From Gaiellasilicea sp037721555 (GTDB lineage Bacteria; Actinomycetota; Thermoleophilia; Gaiellales; Gaiellaceae), in NCBI GenBank assembly GCA_037721555.1, contig JBBJOI010000010.1, positions 1-64,000 on the forward strand: a stretch of 64,000 nt of DNA. Reading direction: 5' to 3'. The notes beneath the pieces were generated by a model that made no database searches, had not been told where the DNA came from, and was given only the letters and a program-made list of their open reading frames with translations. Positions 40,301 through 47,402 of this stretch are shown here, piece by piece (within the stretch, counting starts at the first letter, position 1; each line of letters opens with the position of its first letter). Made by a program: the position numbers and the translations under genes.

Positions 40301-40857
40301 AGGTCGCCGGCGACCATCCCCTGGCCCTCGGCGCCGAGCGTGACGGCGGCCTCGCCGGTCAGCACGCCGACCCGTGCCTGCAATGCGGCGTCGAGCGACG
40401 GGATTCCCTCGACGAGCTCGAGCGCCGCACGCACGGCGCGCTCGGCGTCGTCCTCGTTCGCGGTCGGTGCGCCCCAGACGGCCATCACCGCGTCACCGAT
40501 GAACTTCTCGACGGTGCCGCCGTAGCGAACGATGACCTGGCGCGAGAGGTCGAAGTAGCGGGTCAGGAGCTCTCGCGTGTCCTCCGCGTCGCGGGCCTCC
40601 GAGGCAGTGGTGAAGCCGACGAGGTCGACGAACAGCACCGAGACGAGCCGCCGCTCGGCGGTAGGCATGCCAGGTCCGTCCTGCACGTGCGGAGGCGGGG
40701 GTGTCGTGAGCTCCAGCCGGTCTCCGCACTCGCCGCAGAACTTCGCTTCCGCCGGGTTCGGGCTGGCACAGGCGCGGCATTGGGTCGCGAGTCCGTGACC
40801 GCACTCGCCGCAGAACTTCCGACCGGCCTCGTTCGCCAAGCCGCAGGCCGAGCACAT
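37336..40857 (-). CDS. Zinc-ribbon / class III adenylate cyclase / AAA ATPase / TPR regulator
   Basis: A 1173-residue multidomain signalling protein. Two N-terminal zinc ribbons (CSACGLANEAGRKFCGEC and CRACASPNPAEAKFCGEC) precede a class III cyclase domain, with metal-binding aspartates in LFVDLVGFTT and KFIGDAVMAVWG and the RVGVLTGEAAVTLG strand. An AAA ATPase follows: VSVVGVPGIGKSRIAWEFEK (Walker A) and VILIFEDIHWADAALLEFV (Walker B). The C-terminal 600 residues are helical, TPR-like repeats. Such proteins are abundant in actinobacteria; ligand and output are unknown. The metallophosphatase at 31087 could hydrolyse its product, but this is speculation. GTG 40866 is an alternative start. Confidence 0.9.
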   Translation of the reverse strand: MCSACGLANEAGRKFCGECGHGLATQCRACASPNPAEAKFCGECGDRLELTTPPPPHVQDGPGMPTAERRLVSVLFVDLVGFTTASEARDAEDTRELLTRYFDLSRQVIVRYGGTVEKFIGDAVMAVWGAPTANEDDAERAVRAALELVEGIPSLDAALQARVGVLTGEAAVTLGAEGQGMVAGDLVNTASRVQSAAEPGTVLVGDSTVRASQAAIAYEDAGAYELKGKTEPMRLWRALRVIAARRGEGRASGLEAPFVGRERELRVVKDLFHATAHERRAHLVSVVGVPGIGKSRIAWEFEKYIDGLADSAWWQRGRCLAYGEGVAYWALAEMVRMRARIAEDEPAETALAKLSASVEEIVLDPEERSFIEPRLQHLLGLTERVAPDKADLFSAWRLFVERMTDQDPVILIFEDIHWADAALLEFVEYLLDWSRNHPIFVLTLARPDVAERHGGWSARIRSFTSLQLEPLGGADIDRLLRGLVPGLPSEALGRILERADGIPLYAVETVRMLLDRGLIERAGAGYAVTGDLSALDIPETLQALVAARLDGLGNEERSVLQHAAVLGKTFAPRGLTAVSRRDETSLGPLLDDLVRKEFLYVESDPRSPERGQYGFVQALAQRVAYEMLGRRDRKACHLAAAGYLAEEAGIDPDELAEVVAAHYLDALAADEKADDAPAIRDRAREWLERAAERAISLAAADDARRAFEAAAELAGEEVRAPLLERAGDAARMAGDSIGAERLLADARRLYDAAGETHAAARAAARLAGAVWLAGRTNEAIALAEEAYAAIGSDEPDEDVAALAAELGRLHFFAGNHATALERIDAALDIAEARLDAALLSTALNTKALIVTSRHPTVAHALLRESLTIALDHDLPSEALRAYNNLSGVLDRLDRVDELPALIQPALELARRRGDREWEQVFTGMLIDGHVLEGRWDEALELVDALALDQPDVSLAGAALPVAECLLERGQPVDARRLVNRVAMSQDTSDFQWEWVHGVRDRIVALIDGRPEAAFRIALEGLEAITRFRVYDLLVAADVSAIARHVGEVEDKRAATEASRAVGVLLGDRATRHLTAQHERLAGVLAAAEGEHDDAIAHFALGLAAARNLGVVPLYEAEILVDYASSLIAQGRSEEAAPLLAEARQFYESARALRALERIAQLEAAVTGAESRAS

Positions 40858-40867
40858 GATCGACACG

Positions 40868-41266
40868 TCAGAGCACCGCTTGTGTCTGGGTGACGCGCGC
40901 GACGTGCTTCTCGGCGTCGTCGAAGAGGTCGGTCTCGACGACGATCGTCGTCCGGCCACGGTGGAGAGGCCGGGAGCGGGAGTGCACATAGCCCTCCCGG
41001 ACGGCGCGGAAGAAGTTCGTCTTCGACTCGATCGTCGCTGTGCCGCCCGCGCCCTCGGCCAGATTCAGGAAGGCGCAGAGGGCCCCCGCTGAATCCGCGA
41101 GCGCCATGAGGGCGCCGCCATGCAGGACGCTGTCTGCCGTGCAGAGCCGCTCCTCCCACGCGAGGCGCCCGCGTACCTCGTCGGGCGCGGCCGACAGGAT
41201 CTCCAGCCCGAGCTCGCCCGCGAACGGCATGGCCGCGCGCGCTTGCTCGGTCGCGGCCTGGTCCAC
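40868..41266 (-). CDS. Hotdog-fold (PaaI-like) thioesterase
   Basis: A 132-residue single-domain hotdog protein. The core LCTADSVLHGGALMALADSA corresponds to the family H-G-G-(x)-D segment around the active-site helix, and ATIESKTNFFRAVREGYVHS is the second conserved strand pair. It probably hydrolyses an aromatic or medium-chain acyl-CoA. The GTG at 41266 lies 7 bases after TAGGCT on this strand (41279-41274). Its stop is 1-10 bases from the cyclase start, so the two may be co-transcribed. Confidence 0.85.
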   Translation of the reverse strand: MDQAATEQARAAMPFAGELGLEILSAAPDEVRGRLAWEERLCTADSVLHGGALMALADSAGALCAFLNLAEGAGGTATIESKTNFFRAVREGYVHSRSRPLHRGRTTIVVETDLFDDAEKHVARVTQTQAVL

Positions 41267-41273
41267 ACCCTCG

Positions 41274-41301
41274 AGCCTAGCCGAGTCGATGCGACTACCC
41301 T
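41274..41301. promoter_or_regulatory. Divergent -10 elements for the thioesterase and Yip1-like genes
   Basis: TAGGCT on the minus strand (41279-41274) is 7 bases from the thioesterase GTG. TACCCT on the plus strand (41296-41301) is 6 bases from the Yip1-like ATG. Both transcripts would be leaderless. The whole divergent gap is 41 bases. Confidence 0.5.
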
Positions 41302-41307
41302 CGTCCC

Positions 41308-41931
41308 ATGAGCCCCGAGCGGCAGTGGTGGTTGCGGATCCCTGCCGTCCTCATCTCGCCCCGAGCGGTCTTCGTCGCGCTGCGCGACGACTCGGAGGCG
41401 GAGGTCGAGGCGCGGGCAGAGCCGGTGCTCGCGCTGATCCTGCTCGCGGGGATTGGCGGGGTCCTCGTCACGAGCACCGCGAGCGAGCTCCTGGACGACG
41501 TCGAGTTCGACGGTTTGCTCGTGGCGGTCTGGGCGCTGATCGCAGGCGGGATCTACGGCTTTGCGGGGTATTTCATCGTGGGCGGGGCGGTCTACCTCGC
41601 AGCTCGGGGCCTCGGCGGGCTCGGCGACTACCGCCGCGCGCGCCACCTCGTCGCCTTCGCCGCTGTGCCGCTGGCGCTCTCGCTCCTCCTCGTCTGGCCG
41701 CCCCGGATCGCGCTCCTCGGCAGCGACGTCTTCCGCCGTGGAGGCGAGGACGAAAGGGGGCTCGGCGAGGCCTTCCATGCACTCGACCTCGCGTTCGCGC
41801 TCTGGGCGCTCAGCCTCTTGCTCGTCGGCGTCCGTGCCGTGCACGGTTGGGGTTGGTGGCGCTCCCTCGGGGTGGTCGGGCTCGTGGCCCTCTTCCTAGC
41901 CGCGTTTGCCTACCTTCCCTCCGTCATCTAG
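41308..41931 (+). CDS. Yip1-domain membrane protein
   Basis: A 207-residue integral membrane protein with five hydrophobic helices. It begins with a short cytoplasmic WWLRIPAVLISPRAVFVALR segment, typical of bacterial Yip1 proteins, and has RARHLVAFAAVPLALSLLLV in the middle. The function of bacterial members is unknown. The 3' end overlaps the end of panB by 36 bases on the opposite strand. Confidence 0.75.
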   Translation: MSPERQWWLRIPAVLISPRAVFVALRDDSEAEVEARAEPVLALILLAGIGGVLVTSTASELLDDVEFDGLLVAVWALIAGGIYGFAGYFIVGGAVYLAARGLGGLGDYRRARHLVAFAAVPLALSLLLVWPPRIALLGSDVFRRGGEDERGLGEAFHALDLAFALWALSLLLVGVRAVHGWGWWRSLGVVGLVALFLAAFAYLPSVI

Positions 41932-42816
41932 AACGCCGAGCGCGGCCTCGAACTCCGCCAGCTCCTCCTCCGGCATCGAGTACGTGTGCTGCTCCTCCGG
42001 GAAGTGCCGCTCTCTCACCTCTTCGACGTAGTTTCCGACCGCGCCCTTGATCTGCTCCGCGAGGTTCGCGTACTGCTTCACGAAGCGGGGCGACTGCCCG
42101 TGATAGAGCCCGAGCAGGTCGTGCCAGACGAGTACCTGCCCATCGCAGTCAACGCCGGCCCCGATGCCGATCGTCGGCACCCCCAGGGCTTCCGTGATCC
42201 GGGCCGCGACCGGAGCCGGCACGGCTTCGAGCACGATTGCGAAGCATCCCGCCGCTTCGAGCGCCAGTGCGTCTTTCAGCAGCCGCGCCGCCTTCTCGGC
42301 CGTGCGGCCCTGCGCCTTGAAGCCGCCGAGCATCGTCGCCGATTGTGGCGTGAGACCGATATGACCCATCACCGGGATCCCTGCTTCCACGAGCACACGC
42401 ACGCGCGACAGCGTCGTGCCGGCGCCCTCGACCTTGACGGCGTCGGCGCCCGCCTCCTTCAGGAACCGGATCCCGTTTCGCACCGCCTTCTCGTCAGAGA
42501 CCTGGAACGAGCCGAACGGCATGTCGGCGACGACCAGAGGGCGTCGCGCACCTCGGGTAACGGCGCGCGTCAGGATGAGCAGCTCGTCCATCGTGGCAGG
42601 GACGGTCGAGTCGTGACCCAGTACGGTCATCGCGGCCGAGTCGCCGACAAGGATGACGTCCGCCCCTGCCTCATCGGCAAGCCGGCCGGACGGGGCGTCG
42701 TAGGCCGTGATCATTGCGATCGGCTGCCGGCGCGCCTTGAGCTCCGCGAGCTCGGTCAACGGCAGCTTGCCCGGCGCCGGCGTGCCGGGCGCGGGCGTGC
42801 GAGGACGAGTGGTCAT
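41896..42816 (-). CDS. panB: 3-methyl-2-oxobutanoate hydroxymethyltransferase
   Basis: This enzyme makes ketopantoate from alpha-ketoisovalerate and methylenetetrahydrofolate, the first committed step to pantothenate and CoA. The 306 residues contain ITAYDAPSGRLADEAGADVI, VGDSAAMTVLGHDSTVP (metal-binding Asp), VADMPFGSFQ, VKVEGAG, GHIGLTPQS and GIGAGVDCDGQVLVWHDLLG. The N-terminal 20 residues are Pro-rich and nonconserved. It overlaps panC by ATGA and is the last gene of the operon. Confidence 0.95.
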   Translation of the reverse strand: MTTRPRTPAPGTPAPGKLPLTELAELKARRQPIAMITAYDAPSGRLADEAGADVILVGDSAAMTVLGHDSTVPATMDELLILTRAVTRGARRPLVVADMPFGSFQVSDEKAVRNGIRFLKEAGADAVKVEGAGTTLSRVRVLVEAGIPVMGHIGLTPQSATMLGGFKAQGRTAEKAARLLKDALALEAAGCFAIVLEAVPAPVAARITEALGVPTIGIGAGVDCDGQVLVWHDLLGLYHGQSPRFVKQYANLAEQIKGAVGNYVEEVRERHFPEEQHTYSMPEEELAEFEAALGVLDDGGKVGKRG

Positions 42817-43589
42817 GAGCGCTCCTTGGGGAGGACGACGTTGTCGATCAGGCGGACGGAGCCGACGCGCACAGCGGCGGCGAGGACGGGCGGGTCGAAC
42901 GGGGCGATCTCGACGTAGTCGATGTCGAGCCCGGCGAGCGCGGCACGCGCGGCCGTGGGATCCTTCGTCGCCAGGGCGCGGGGGAGCGCGAGGGCGCGGC
43001 GCCGCTCGGCGTCCGAAAGCAACACGTTCCGCGACGAGACGGCGAGCCCGTCAGGGTCGCGCACCGTCGGACAAACCCTGATCGTCAAGTCGAGGTCGAG
43101 GTTCAGGTCGTGGACGAGCCGCTGCAGCACAGCCACCTGCTGCGCGTCCTTTTGCCCGAAGTACGCGTACCGAGGGCGGACGATGTTGAAGAGCTTCAGG
43201 CAAACGGTCGCGACGCCGCGGAAGTGGCCGGGCCGATGCGCCCCTTCGAGGGTGCGGCCGAGGTCTGCGACCTCGACCCACGTCTGGAATCCGGGCGGGT
43301 ACAGCTCCTGCGCCGACGGCGCGAAGAGGATGTCGACGCCAGCCCTCTCGGCGACCTCGGTGTCCGCGACCTCGTCGCGGGGATAGGTCGCGAGGTCGTC
43401 ACGCTCGAACTGCGCAGGGTTGACGAACAGGCTCGCGACGACGGTGTCGCACTCAGCTCTCGCGGCGTGGAAGAGCGAGACGTGGCCGCCGTGGAGCGCG
43501 CCGAGCGTCGGAACGAGCCCGATCGTGGGTCCGGCACGGGCGGGCGCGAGCTCCGCGCGCAGCTCGGCGACGGTGCGAACGGTTCTCAT
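42813..43589 (-). CDS. panC: Pantoate--beta-alanine ligase
   Basis: This ATP-dependent ligase joins pantoate and beta-alanine to give pantothenate. The 258 residues include VPTLGALHGGHVSLF (the H-x-G-H nucleotide site; the family usually has PTMGALHEGH), ASLFVNPAQF, GHFRGVATVCLKLFNIVRP, AYFGQKDAQQVAVL and GLAVSSRNVLL (the KMSKS-like loop). It is slightly short compared with typical 270-285 residues. It overlaps both neighbours (ATGA), so the three-gene unit is one operon. Confidence 0.95.
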   Translation of the reverse strand: MRTVRTVAELRAELAPARAGPTIGLVPTLGALHGGHVSLFHAARAECDTVVASLFVNPAQFERDDLATYPRDEVADTEVAERAGVDILFAPSAQELYPPGFQTWVEVADLGRTLEGAHRPGHFRGVATVCLKLFNIVRPRYAYFGQKDAQQVAVLQRLVHDLNLDLDLTIRVCPTVRDPDGLAVSSRNVLLSDAERRRALALPRALATKDPTAARAALAGLDIDYVEIAPFDPPVLAAAVRVGSVRLIDNVVLPKERS

Positions 43590-44251
43590 GCAAGTCCCCG
43601 GGTCGTCTCGGCCAGTGCTGCGTACATGTCCTCGAGCTCGGGTCGCTCCCGGCGGATGGCCGCCAGGTGCGTCTCGACGGTCGCCCAGTCACCGCGGGCG
43701 ATCGGGCCGGTCAACTCGAAGCCGTTCTCGATCGTCCTGCGCATGAGCGGATCGAGCGCCTGAGGTGGCGCGCCGGCCGCCTCGAGCAGCGACCCGGCCG
43801 CGCGCCGGAGCGTGACGAGGTAGTTGGAGGCGATCGCGGCGCCCGCGTGATAGGCGTCGCGGCCGGCGTCGTGGAGGGTGAAGGGAGCGAGACCGAGCAC
43901 CTGCGCGAGCCAGAGGCCGAGCTCACGCGCCTCGGCGGTCTCCGCCGTCACCGCGCCGTATGCACCGTCGAGCTGCTCGGCACCGCGTGAGCGAGTGAAG
44001 GTCTGGAGAGGGTGCAAGCCGAACCGCCGCGTGTGCGGGTCGAGCGCCGCGAGAGAGGTCGCGCCGCTCACGTGGGCGATCCACGGTCCCGGCTCGAACG
44101 ATCCCGCAACCTCAGCGATAGCCCGATCGGGTACGCAGAGGAGGACGAGGTCGGAATTCTGCTCGGAGACCCGAAGCCCGCGTTCGGACAGCCTCGCGGC
44201 CACCGCCGAGCCCACGCGGCCGAGACCCACGACATGCACGCTCTTGATCAT
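43586..44251 (-). CDS. Rossmann/DUF2520 protein, candidate ketopantoate reductase
   Basis: A 221-residue protein with an N-terminal NAD(P) fold (VHVVGLGRVGSAVAARL, then DLVLLCVPDRAI and HVSGATSLAAL) and a C-terminal helical DUF2520 domain (DAYHAGAAIASNYLVTLRRA). It resembles 6-phosphogluconate-dehydrogenase-like reductases. Being first in an operon with panC and panB and with no panE in view, it may supply the missing ketopantoate reduction step; this is inference. A TACACT element on this strand at 44300-44295 gives a leader of about 40 bases with a weak GAAGG ribosome site. Confidence 0.8.
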   Translation of the reverse strand: MIKSVHVVGLGRVGSAVAARLSERGLRVSEQNSDLVLLCVPDRAIAEVAGSFEPGPWIAHVSGATSLAALDPHTRRFGLHPLQTFTRSRGAEQLDGAYGAVTAETAEARELGLWLAQVLGLAPFTLHDAGRDAYHAGAAIASNYLVTLRRAAGSLLEAAGAPPQALDPLMRRTIENGFELTGPIARGDWATVETHLAAIRRERPELEDMYAALAETTRGLA

Positions 44252-44294
44252 CCTTCAGGCTCCAGTTCCGTTCGTCCGGATACCGGGCGTGCGT

Positions 44295-44300
44295 AGTGTA
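44295..44300 (-). promoter_or_regulatory. Predicted -10 element of the pantothenate operon
   Basis: TACACT on the minus strand lies 43 bases before the DUF2520 ATG, so this operon has an ordinary leader, unlike its neighbours. Confidence 0.45.
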
Positions 44301-44327
44301 GCCCCGCCGGTCCGAGAACGGCGTCTG

Positions 44328-44924
44328 TCAGCGCTGCCGGCGCAGGCGTTCCCGCAGGTTCTTCCTGACGGCAGGCCACTCATCGTGGACGATGCTGTAC
44401 CACGCCGAGTCGCGATTCTCGCCGCCGCGCACGAGCATGTGCTTGCGGTGCACGCCCTCGAATCGCGCAGGGAGCGCCGCCAGTGCGCGCCGTGACCTCT
44501 CGTTGAGCGCGTCCGTCTTCAGCTCGACGCGCCGGCACTCCAGGCGCTCGAAGGCGTCCTGGAACATCAAGAGCTTGGCCTCGACGTTCACGCCGCTCTC
44601 CCAGGCAGCGGGGGCGAGCCACGTCCAGCCGATCTCGAGGCTGCGGTGCTCCGGGCGCAGCGCGAGGAACCGAGTGCTACCGACGATGCGGCCGTCCGCG
44701 AGGCGCACCGTCGCGAACGGCAGCTCGACCCCACCAGCGGCGTTCGCGAGCGCAGCCTCCAGGTAGTCCCCCAGCTCGAGACGTGTGCCGGGCTGGACGA
44801 TGCTCAGCCAACGCCACGTGCGCTTGTCGCGGGATGCCTCCCACAGCCCGTCCTCGTGCTCCGGCCGAAGCGGCTCGAGCCGCACCAGATCCCCCTCGAG
44901 CACCCTCGCTCCCCAGCTGGTCAC
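44328..44924 (-). CDS. GNAT acetyltransferase (RimJ/RimL type)
   Basis: A protein of about 198 residues of the RimJ/L group that N-acetylates protein termini or small molecules. The order is RVLEGDLVRLEPLRPEHEDG, FATVRLADGRIVGSTRFLAL, LEIGWTWLAPAAWESGVNVE, AKLLMFQDAFERLECRRVEL, and LKTDALNERSRRALAALPAR, all typical. GTG 44924 begins the conserved part; ATG 44945 is an alternative that would overlap the divergent FmdB start. Acceptor unknown. Confidence 0.85.
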   Translation of the reverse strand: MTSWGARVLEGDLVRLEPLRPEHEDGLWEASRDKRTWRWLSIVQPGTRLELGDYLEAALANAAGGVELPFATVRLADGRIVGSTRFLALRPEHRSLEIGWTWLAPAAWESGVNVEAKLLMFQDAFERLECRRVELKTDALNERSRRALAALPARFEGVHRKHMLVRGGENRDSAWYSIVHDEWPAVRKNLRERLRRQR

Positions 44925-44930
44925 AGGCTG

Positions 44931-44936
44931 TAGAAT
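44931..44936 (+). promoter_or_regulatory. Predicted -10 element of the FmdB-type gene
   Basis: TAGAAT lies 7 bases before the ATG at 44944, one of the best matches to the -10 consensus in the window. The transcript would be leaderless. Confidence 0.55.
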
Positions 44937-44943
44937 CGCACGC

Positions 44944-45153
44944 ATGCCGATGTACGAGTACGCGTGCATGGAGTGCGAGTCGCACTTCGAGGAGCTCGTG
45001 CGGAGCGATCAGCAGATCATCGCGTGTTCCGACTGCGGCTCCGACAACGTGCTCAAGCAGCTCTCCACGTTCGCGGTGAGCGGCGCGTCGACGCAGCCGA
45101 GCTTCGGCGGCGGCGGGGGCGGCGGTTGTTGCGGCGGCGGCTGCGGCTGCTGA
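44944..45153 (+). CDS. FmdB-family zinc ribbon protein
   Basis: A 69-residue protein. MPMYEYACMECESHFEELVR and IIACSDCGSDNVLKQLSTFA give the C-x-x-C...C-x-x-C zinc ribbon of the FmdB/CxxC family, followed by a Gly-rich tail ending GGCCGGGCGC with four more cysteines. FmdB-like proteins are putative regulators; function is not established. A same-frame extension upstream to 44785 is ruled out by the promoter and by family length. Confidence 0.88.
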   Translation: MPMYEYACMECESHFEELVRSDQQIIACSDCGSDNVLKQLSTFAVSGASTQPSFGGGGGGGCCGGGCGC

Positions 45154-45175
45154 ACGCACCCTCGGCGTGATCTCC

Positions 45176-45226
45176 CCGTGACCAGGCACCGAGTTGCCTG
45201 GCACTGAGTGGTACCTCGTGTCACGG
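45176..45226. repeat. Nested palindrome
   Basis: The outer arms CCGTGAC (45176-45182) and GTCACGG (45220-45226) enclose an inner hairpin with arms CCAGGCA (45182-45188) and TGCCTGG (45195-45201), plus a GGTACC palindrome. It lies in the 529-base gene-poor stretch after fmdB. It looks like a small mobile or structured repeat. Confidence 0.5.
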
Positions 45227-45369
45227 TAGTCGGAGTACCGCATCCGCGGAGCTCAGAGAGGGTCACGCCGCCCTTGCTCGCGGCAAGTGCAGGCGGCCGC
45301 GGATGCATTCGGCACACTCCTCCGAGGAGCTGAGGTTCGGGCCGGCACTCGAGGGTCTTCCCACGTTCG

Positions 45370-45510
45370 CTGGCGGCCGATCGGGAGGGGATCGACGGCC
45401 TCACCCGCCGGGAGCTCGAGGTGCTCGGCCTCCTGGCGGCTGGACTGACCAATCGGGACATAGCGGCGCGACTCGTGCTGAGCGAGCACACCGTGCACCG
45501 ACCGCGGATG
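45370..45510 (+). pseudogene. LuxR-family helix-turn-helix remnant
   Basis: One frame reads DGLTRRELEVLGLLAAGLTN and RDIAARLVLSEHTVHR, a well-conserved LuxR C-terminal HTH, then degenerates to PRMSTHSKRRQPD where the second recognition half should be. A stop codon interrupts the same frame upstream near 45330, and no receiver or ATPase domain is present. It is a leftover of a larger regulator. Confidence 0.65.
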
Positions 45511-45563
45511 TCCACGCACTCCAAGCGACGCCAGCCTGACCTTGGGCCAACCGGGGCGACCGA

Positions 45564-45595
45564 GCCGGGCCCACTTCCACGGTGCTGGGCCCGGC
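45564..45595. terminator. Strong GC hairpin
   Basis: GCCGGGCCCA (45564-45573) and TGGGCCCGGC (45586-45595) form a 10-bp perfect stem with a 12-base loop. No T-tract follows. It separates the LuxR remnant from the UDG gene. Confidence 0.5.
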
Positions 45596-45669
45596 CCCCG
45601 CCGTCCTTGACGTCGTGCTGGCCGCAAGCTCAGCGTCGTAGCGGAGGCGAATACATCCGGCCCGGGTCG

Positions 45670-45675
45670 TAGACT
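45670..45675 (+). promoter_or_regulatory. Predicted -10 element of the UDG gene
   Basis: TAGACT lies 7 bases before the GTG at 45683, giving a leaderless transcript. Confidence 0.5.
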
Positions 45676-45682
45676 CACCCCT

Positions 45683-46342
45683 GTGAGAACGGCGCTCGCC
45701 GACTACCGCGACGAGACTCTCGGCTGCATGCGGTGCCCGCTCGCCGCGACGCGGACACAGGTCGTCTTCGGCTCGGGCAACCCGCACGCCGAGCTGATGT
45801 TCGTCGGCGAGGCGCCCGGGTTTCACGAGGATCAGCAAGGGATCCCGTTCGTCGGTCAGGCCGGCAAGCTCCTCGAGCGCCTCCTGAACGGGATCGGGCT
45901 CTCCCGGACGGACGTCTACGTGGCGAACGTCTTGAAGTGCAGGCCGCCAGGGAACCGCGATCCCCAGCCGGAGGAGATCGAGTCGTGCGAGCCGCACCTC
46001 TTCCGCCAGATCGAGCTGATCCGGCCAGGGCTCGTCGCGACGCTCGGGAACTTCGCGACGAAGCTCCTCTCGGGCAAGCCCGCGGGCATCACCCGCGTTC
46101 ACGGGGTCGAGCAGGAGGTGACCCTCGGTGGCAACCGGGTGACGCTCCTGCCGCTCTTCCATCCCGCAGCGGCGCTCTACACGCCTTCGATGCAGAGCGT
46201 GCTGGCCGCCGATTTTGCGCGCATCCCTGAGCTGCTCTCGCGGGAGGGGGAGAGTCGCGCCCAGCAACCAGCTCCGCCGTTCAGCGTCGCGGCAGAGCCC
46301 GAGCCGGTGCTTGCGCCGGCTGTCCAGCTCGGCCTCTTCTAG
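45683..46342 (+). CDS. Type 4 (family 4) uracil-DNA glycosylase
   Basis: A 219-residue iron-sulphur uracil-DNA glycosylase that removes uracil from DNA in base excision repair. Motif 1 is FVGEAPGFHEDQQGIPFVGQ, motif 2 LFHPAAALY, and the 4Fe-4S ligands are Cys in GCMRCPLAA (two), NVLKCRPPGN and EIESCEPHL. The last 25 residues are a nonconserved Ala/Pro-rich tail ending VQLGLF, which resembles a clamp-binding (QxxLF) peptide. This last point is inference. Confidence 0.93.
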   Translation: MRTALADYRDETLGCMRCPLAATRTQVVFGSGNPHAELMFVGEAPGFHEDQQGIPFVGQAGKLLERLLNGIGLSRTDVYVANVLKCRPPGNRDPQPEEIESCEPHLFRQIELIRPGLVATLGNFATKLLSGKPAGITRVHGVEQEVTLGGNRVTLLPLFHPAAALYTPSMQSVLAADFARIPELLSREGESRAQQPAPPFSVAAEPEPVLAPAVQLGLF

Positions 46343-46366
46343 GCTCCGTCGATTAGGTCCGGCGAT

Positions 46367-46372
46367 TAGGCT
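46367..46372 (+). promoter_or_regulatory. Predicted -10 element of tsaE
   Basis: TAGGCT lies 6 bases before the ATG. A 13-base imperfect direct repeat, CGATTAGGTCCGG and CGATTAGGCTCCGG (46350-46377), duplicates the hexamer region as TAGGTC/TAGGCT. Confidence 0.4.
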
Positions 46373-46378
46373 CCGGCG

Positions 46379-46846
46379 ATGGAGCTCGTCTCCGGTTCGC
46401 CGGAGGACACCGAGTCGCTCGCCGGCAGGCTGGCACGCGAGTTGCAGGTGGGAGATGTCGTGACGGTCTCAGGGGAGCTGGGCGCCGGCAAGACCACGTT
46501 CGTTCGCGGAGCCTGCCGCGCTCTCGGCGTGACGGCGCCTGTGACGAGCCCCACGTACACGGTGGGCCATCGGTACAAAGGCGATCCGGACGTCTCGCAT
46601 CTGGATCTCTACCGCTTCAGCGGGGTCTCGGCGGCCGAATGGGCGGATCTGGAGTCGTACTTCGAGGGAGCCGTGGTCTTCGTCGAATGGCCCGAGGCCG
46701 CCGGAGCGGAGCTGCCCAACGTGCGTGTCCACGTCCGGCTCGATCACGTCGACGACTCGCGCCGCCGCATCCGCCTCGACGCCCCTGACACCGCATTGGT
46801 AGAACGGATCGGACGTGCTGATCCTGGCTTTCGACACGGCGACTGA
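46379..46846 (+). CDS. tsaE: tRNA t6A biosynthesis ATPase TsaE
   Basis: A 155-residue P-loop protein (VSGELGAGKTTFVRGACRAL, then SPTYTVGHRY and HLDLYRFSG) that with TsaB and TsaD builds N6-threonylcarbamoyl-adenosine 37 in ANN-decoding tRNAs. Walker B is VVFVEWPE. It overlaps tsaB by 32 bases, so all three complex subunits are in one operon. Confidence 0.93.
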   Translation: MELVSGSPEDTESLAGRLARELQVGDVVTVSGELGAGKTTFVRGACRALGVTAPVTSPTYTVGHRYKGDPDVSHLDLYRFSGVSAAEWADLESYFEGAVVFVEWPEAAGAELPNVRVHVRLDHVDDSRRRIRLDAPDTALVERIGRADPGFRHGD

Positions 46847-47402
46847 GCGCGCAACGAGCGCCATCGTCAGCGACGGCGAGGTGCTGGGCGAACGCGTCTC
46901 GCGGGCGTCGACCGTGCTCGAGGACGTGGATGCCCTGCTACGGCAGGCCGGCGCGCACGCGGGAGACCTGGACGCCCTTGCTGTCGGAACCGGGCCGGGG
47001 AGCTTCACCGGCACCCGGATCGGCCTGGCGGCGGCGCGTGGCCTCGCGCTCGCCCTGGGAGTGCCCGTCGCTGGGGTCTCGACTCTCGATGCACTCGCAG
47101 CCGGCGCGCCCGGCGCTCTTCCCGTCATCGACGCACGAAGGCGGGAGATCTTCGTTCCAGGTCCGCGCGTCCTCGCGCCTGCCGACCTCCTGCTGGAGCC
47201 GGCGACGGTCTGCGTGGGCGACGGCGCCGTCCTCTACCGCGAGGTGCTCGAGTCTGCGGGGGCGGAGGTCCCGCCCGACGAGGACGAGCGACACTTGCCG
47301 CGTGCCCGTTTCCACGCGCAGCTCGCCCGGAGCTTCGGCGATGCCGGCCAGGTCGAGCCGATCTACGTGCGGATGCCCGACGCGGAGCGCGCGGCGCGAT
47401 GA
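46815..47402 (+). CDS. tsaB: tRNA t6A biosynthesis protein TsaB
   Basis: A 195-residue ASKHA-fold protein: LILAFDTATERATSAIVSDG at the N-terminus and AVGTGPGSFTGTRIGLAAAR, the family signature. TsaB is the non-catalytic partner of TsaD. GTG 46815 starts inside tsaE. It ends overlapping rimI by ATGA. Confidence 0.92.
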   Translation: MLILAFDTATERATSAIVSDGEVLGERVSRASTVLEDVDALLRQAGAHAGDLDALAVGTGPGSFTGTRIGLAAARGLALALGVPVAGVSTLDALAAGAPGALPVIDARRREIFVPGPRVLAPADLLLEPATVCVGDGAVLYREVLESAGAEVPPDEDERHLPRARFHAQLARSFGDAGQVEPIYVRMPDAERAAR

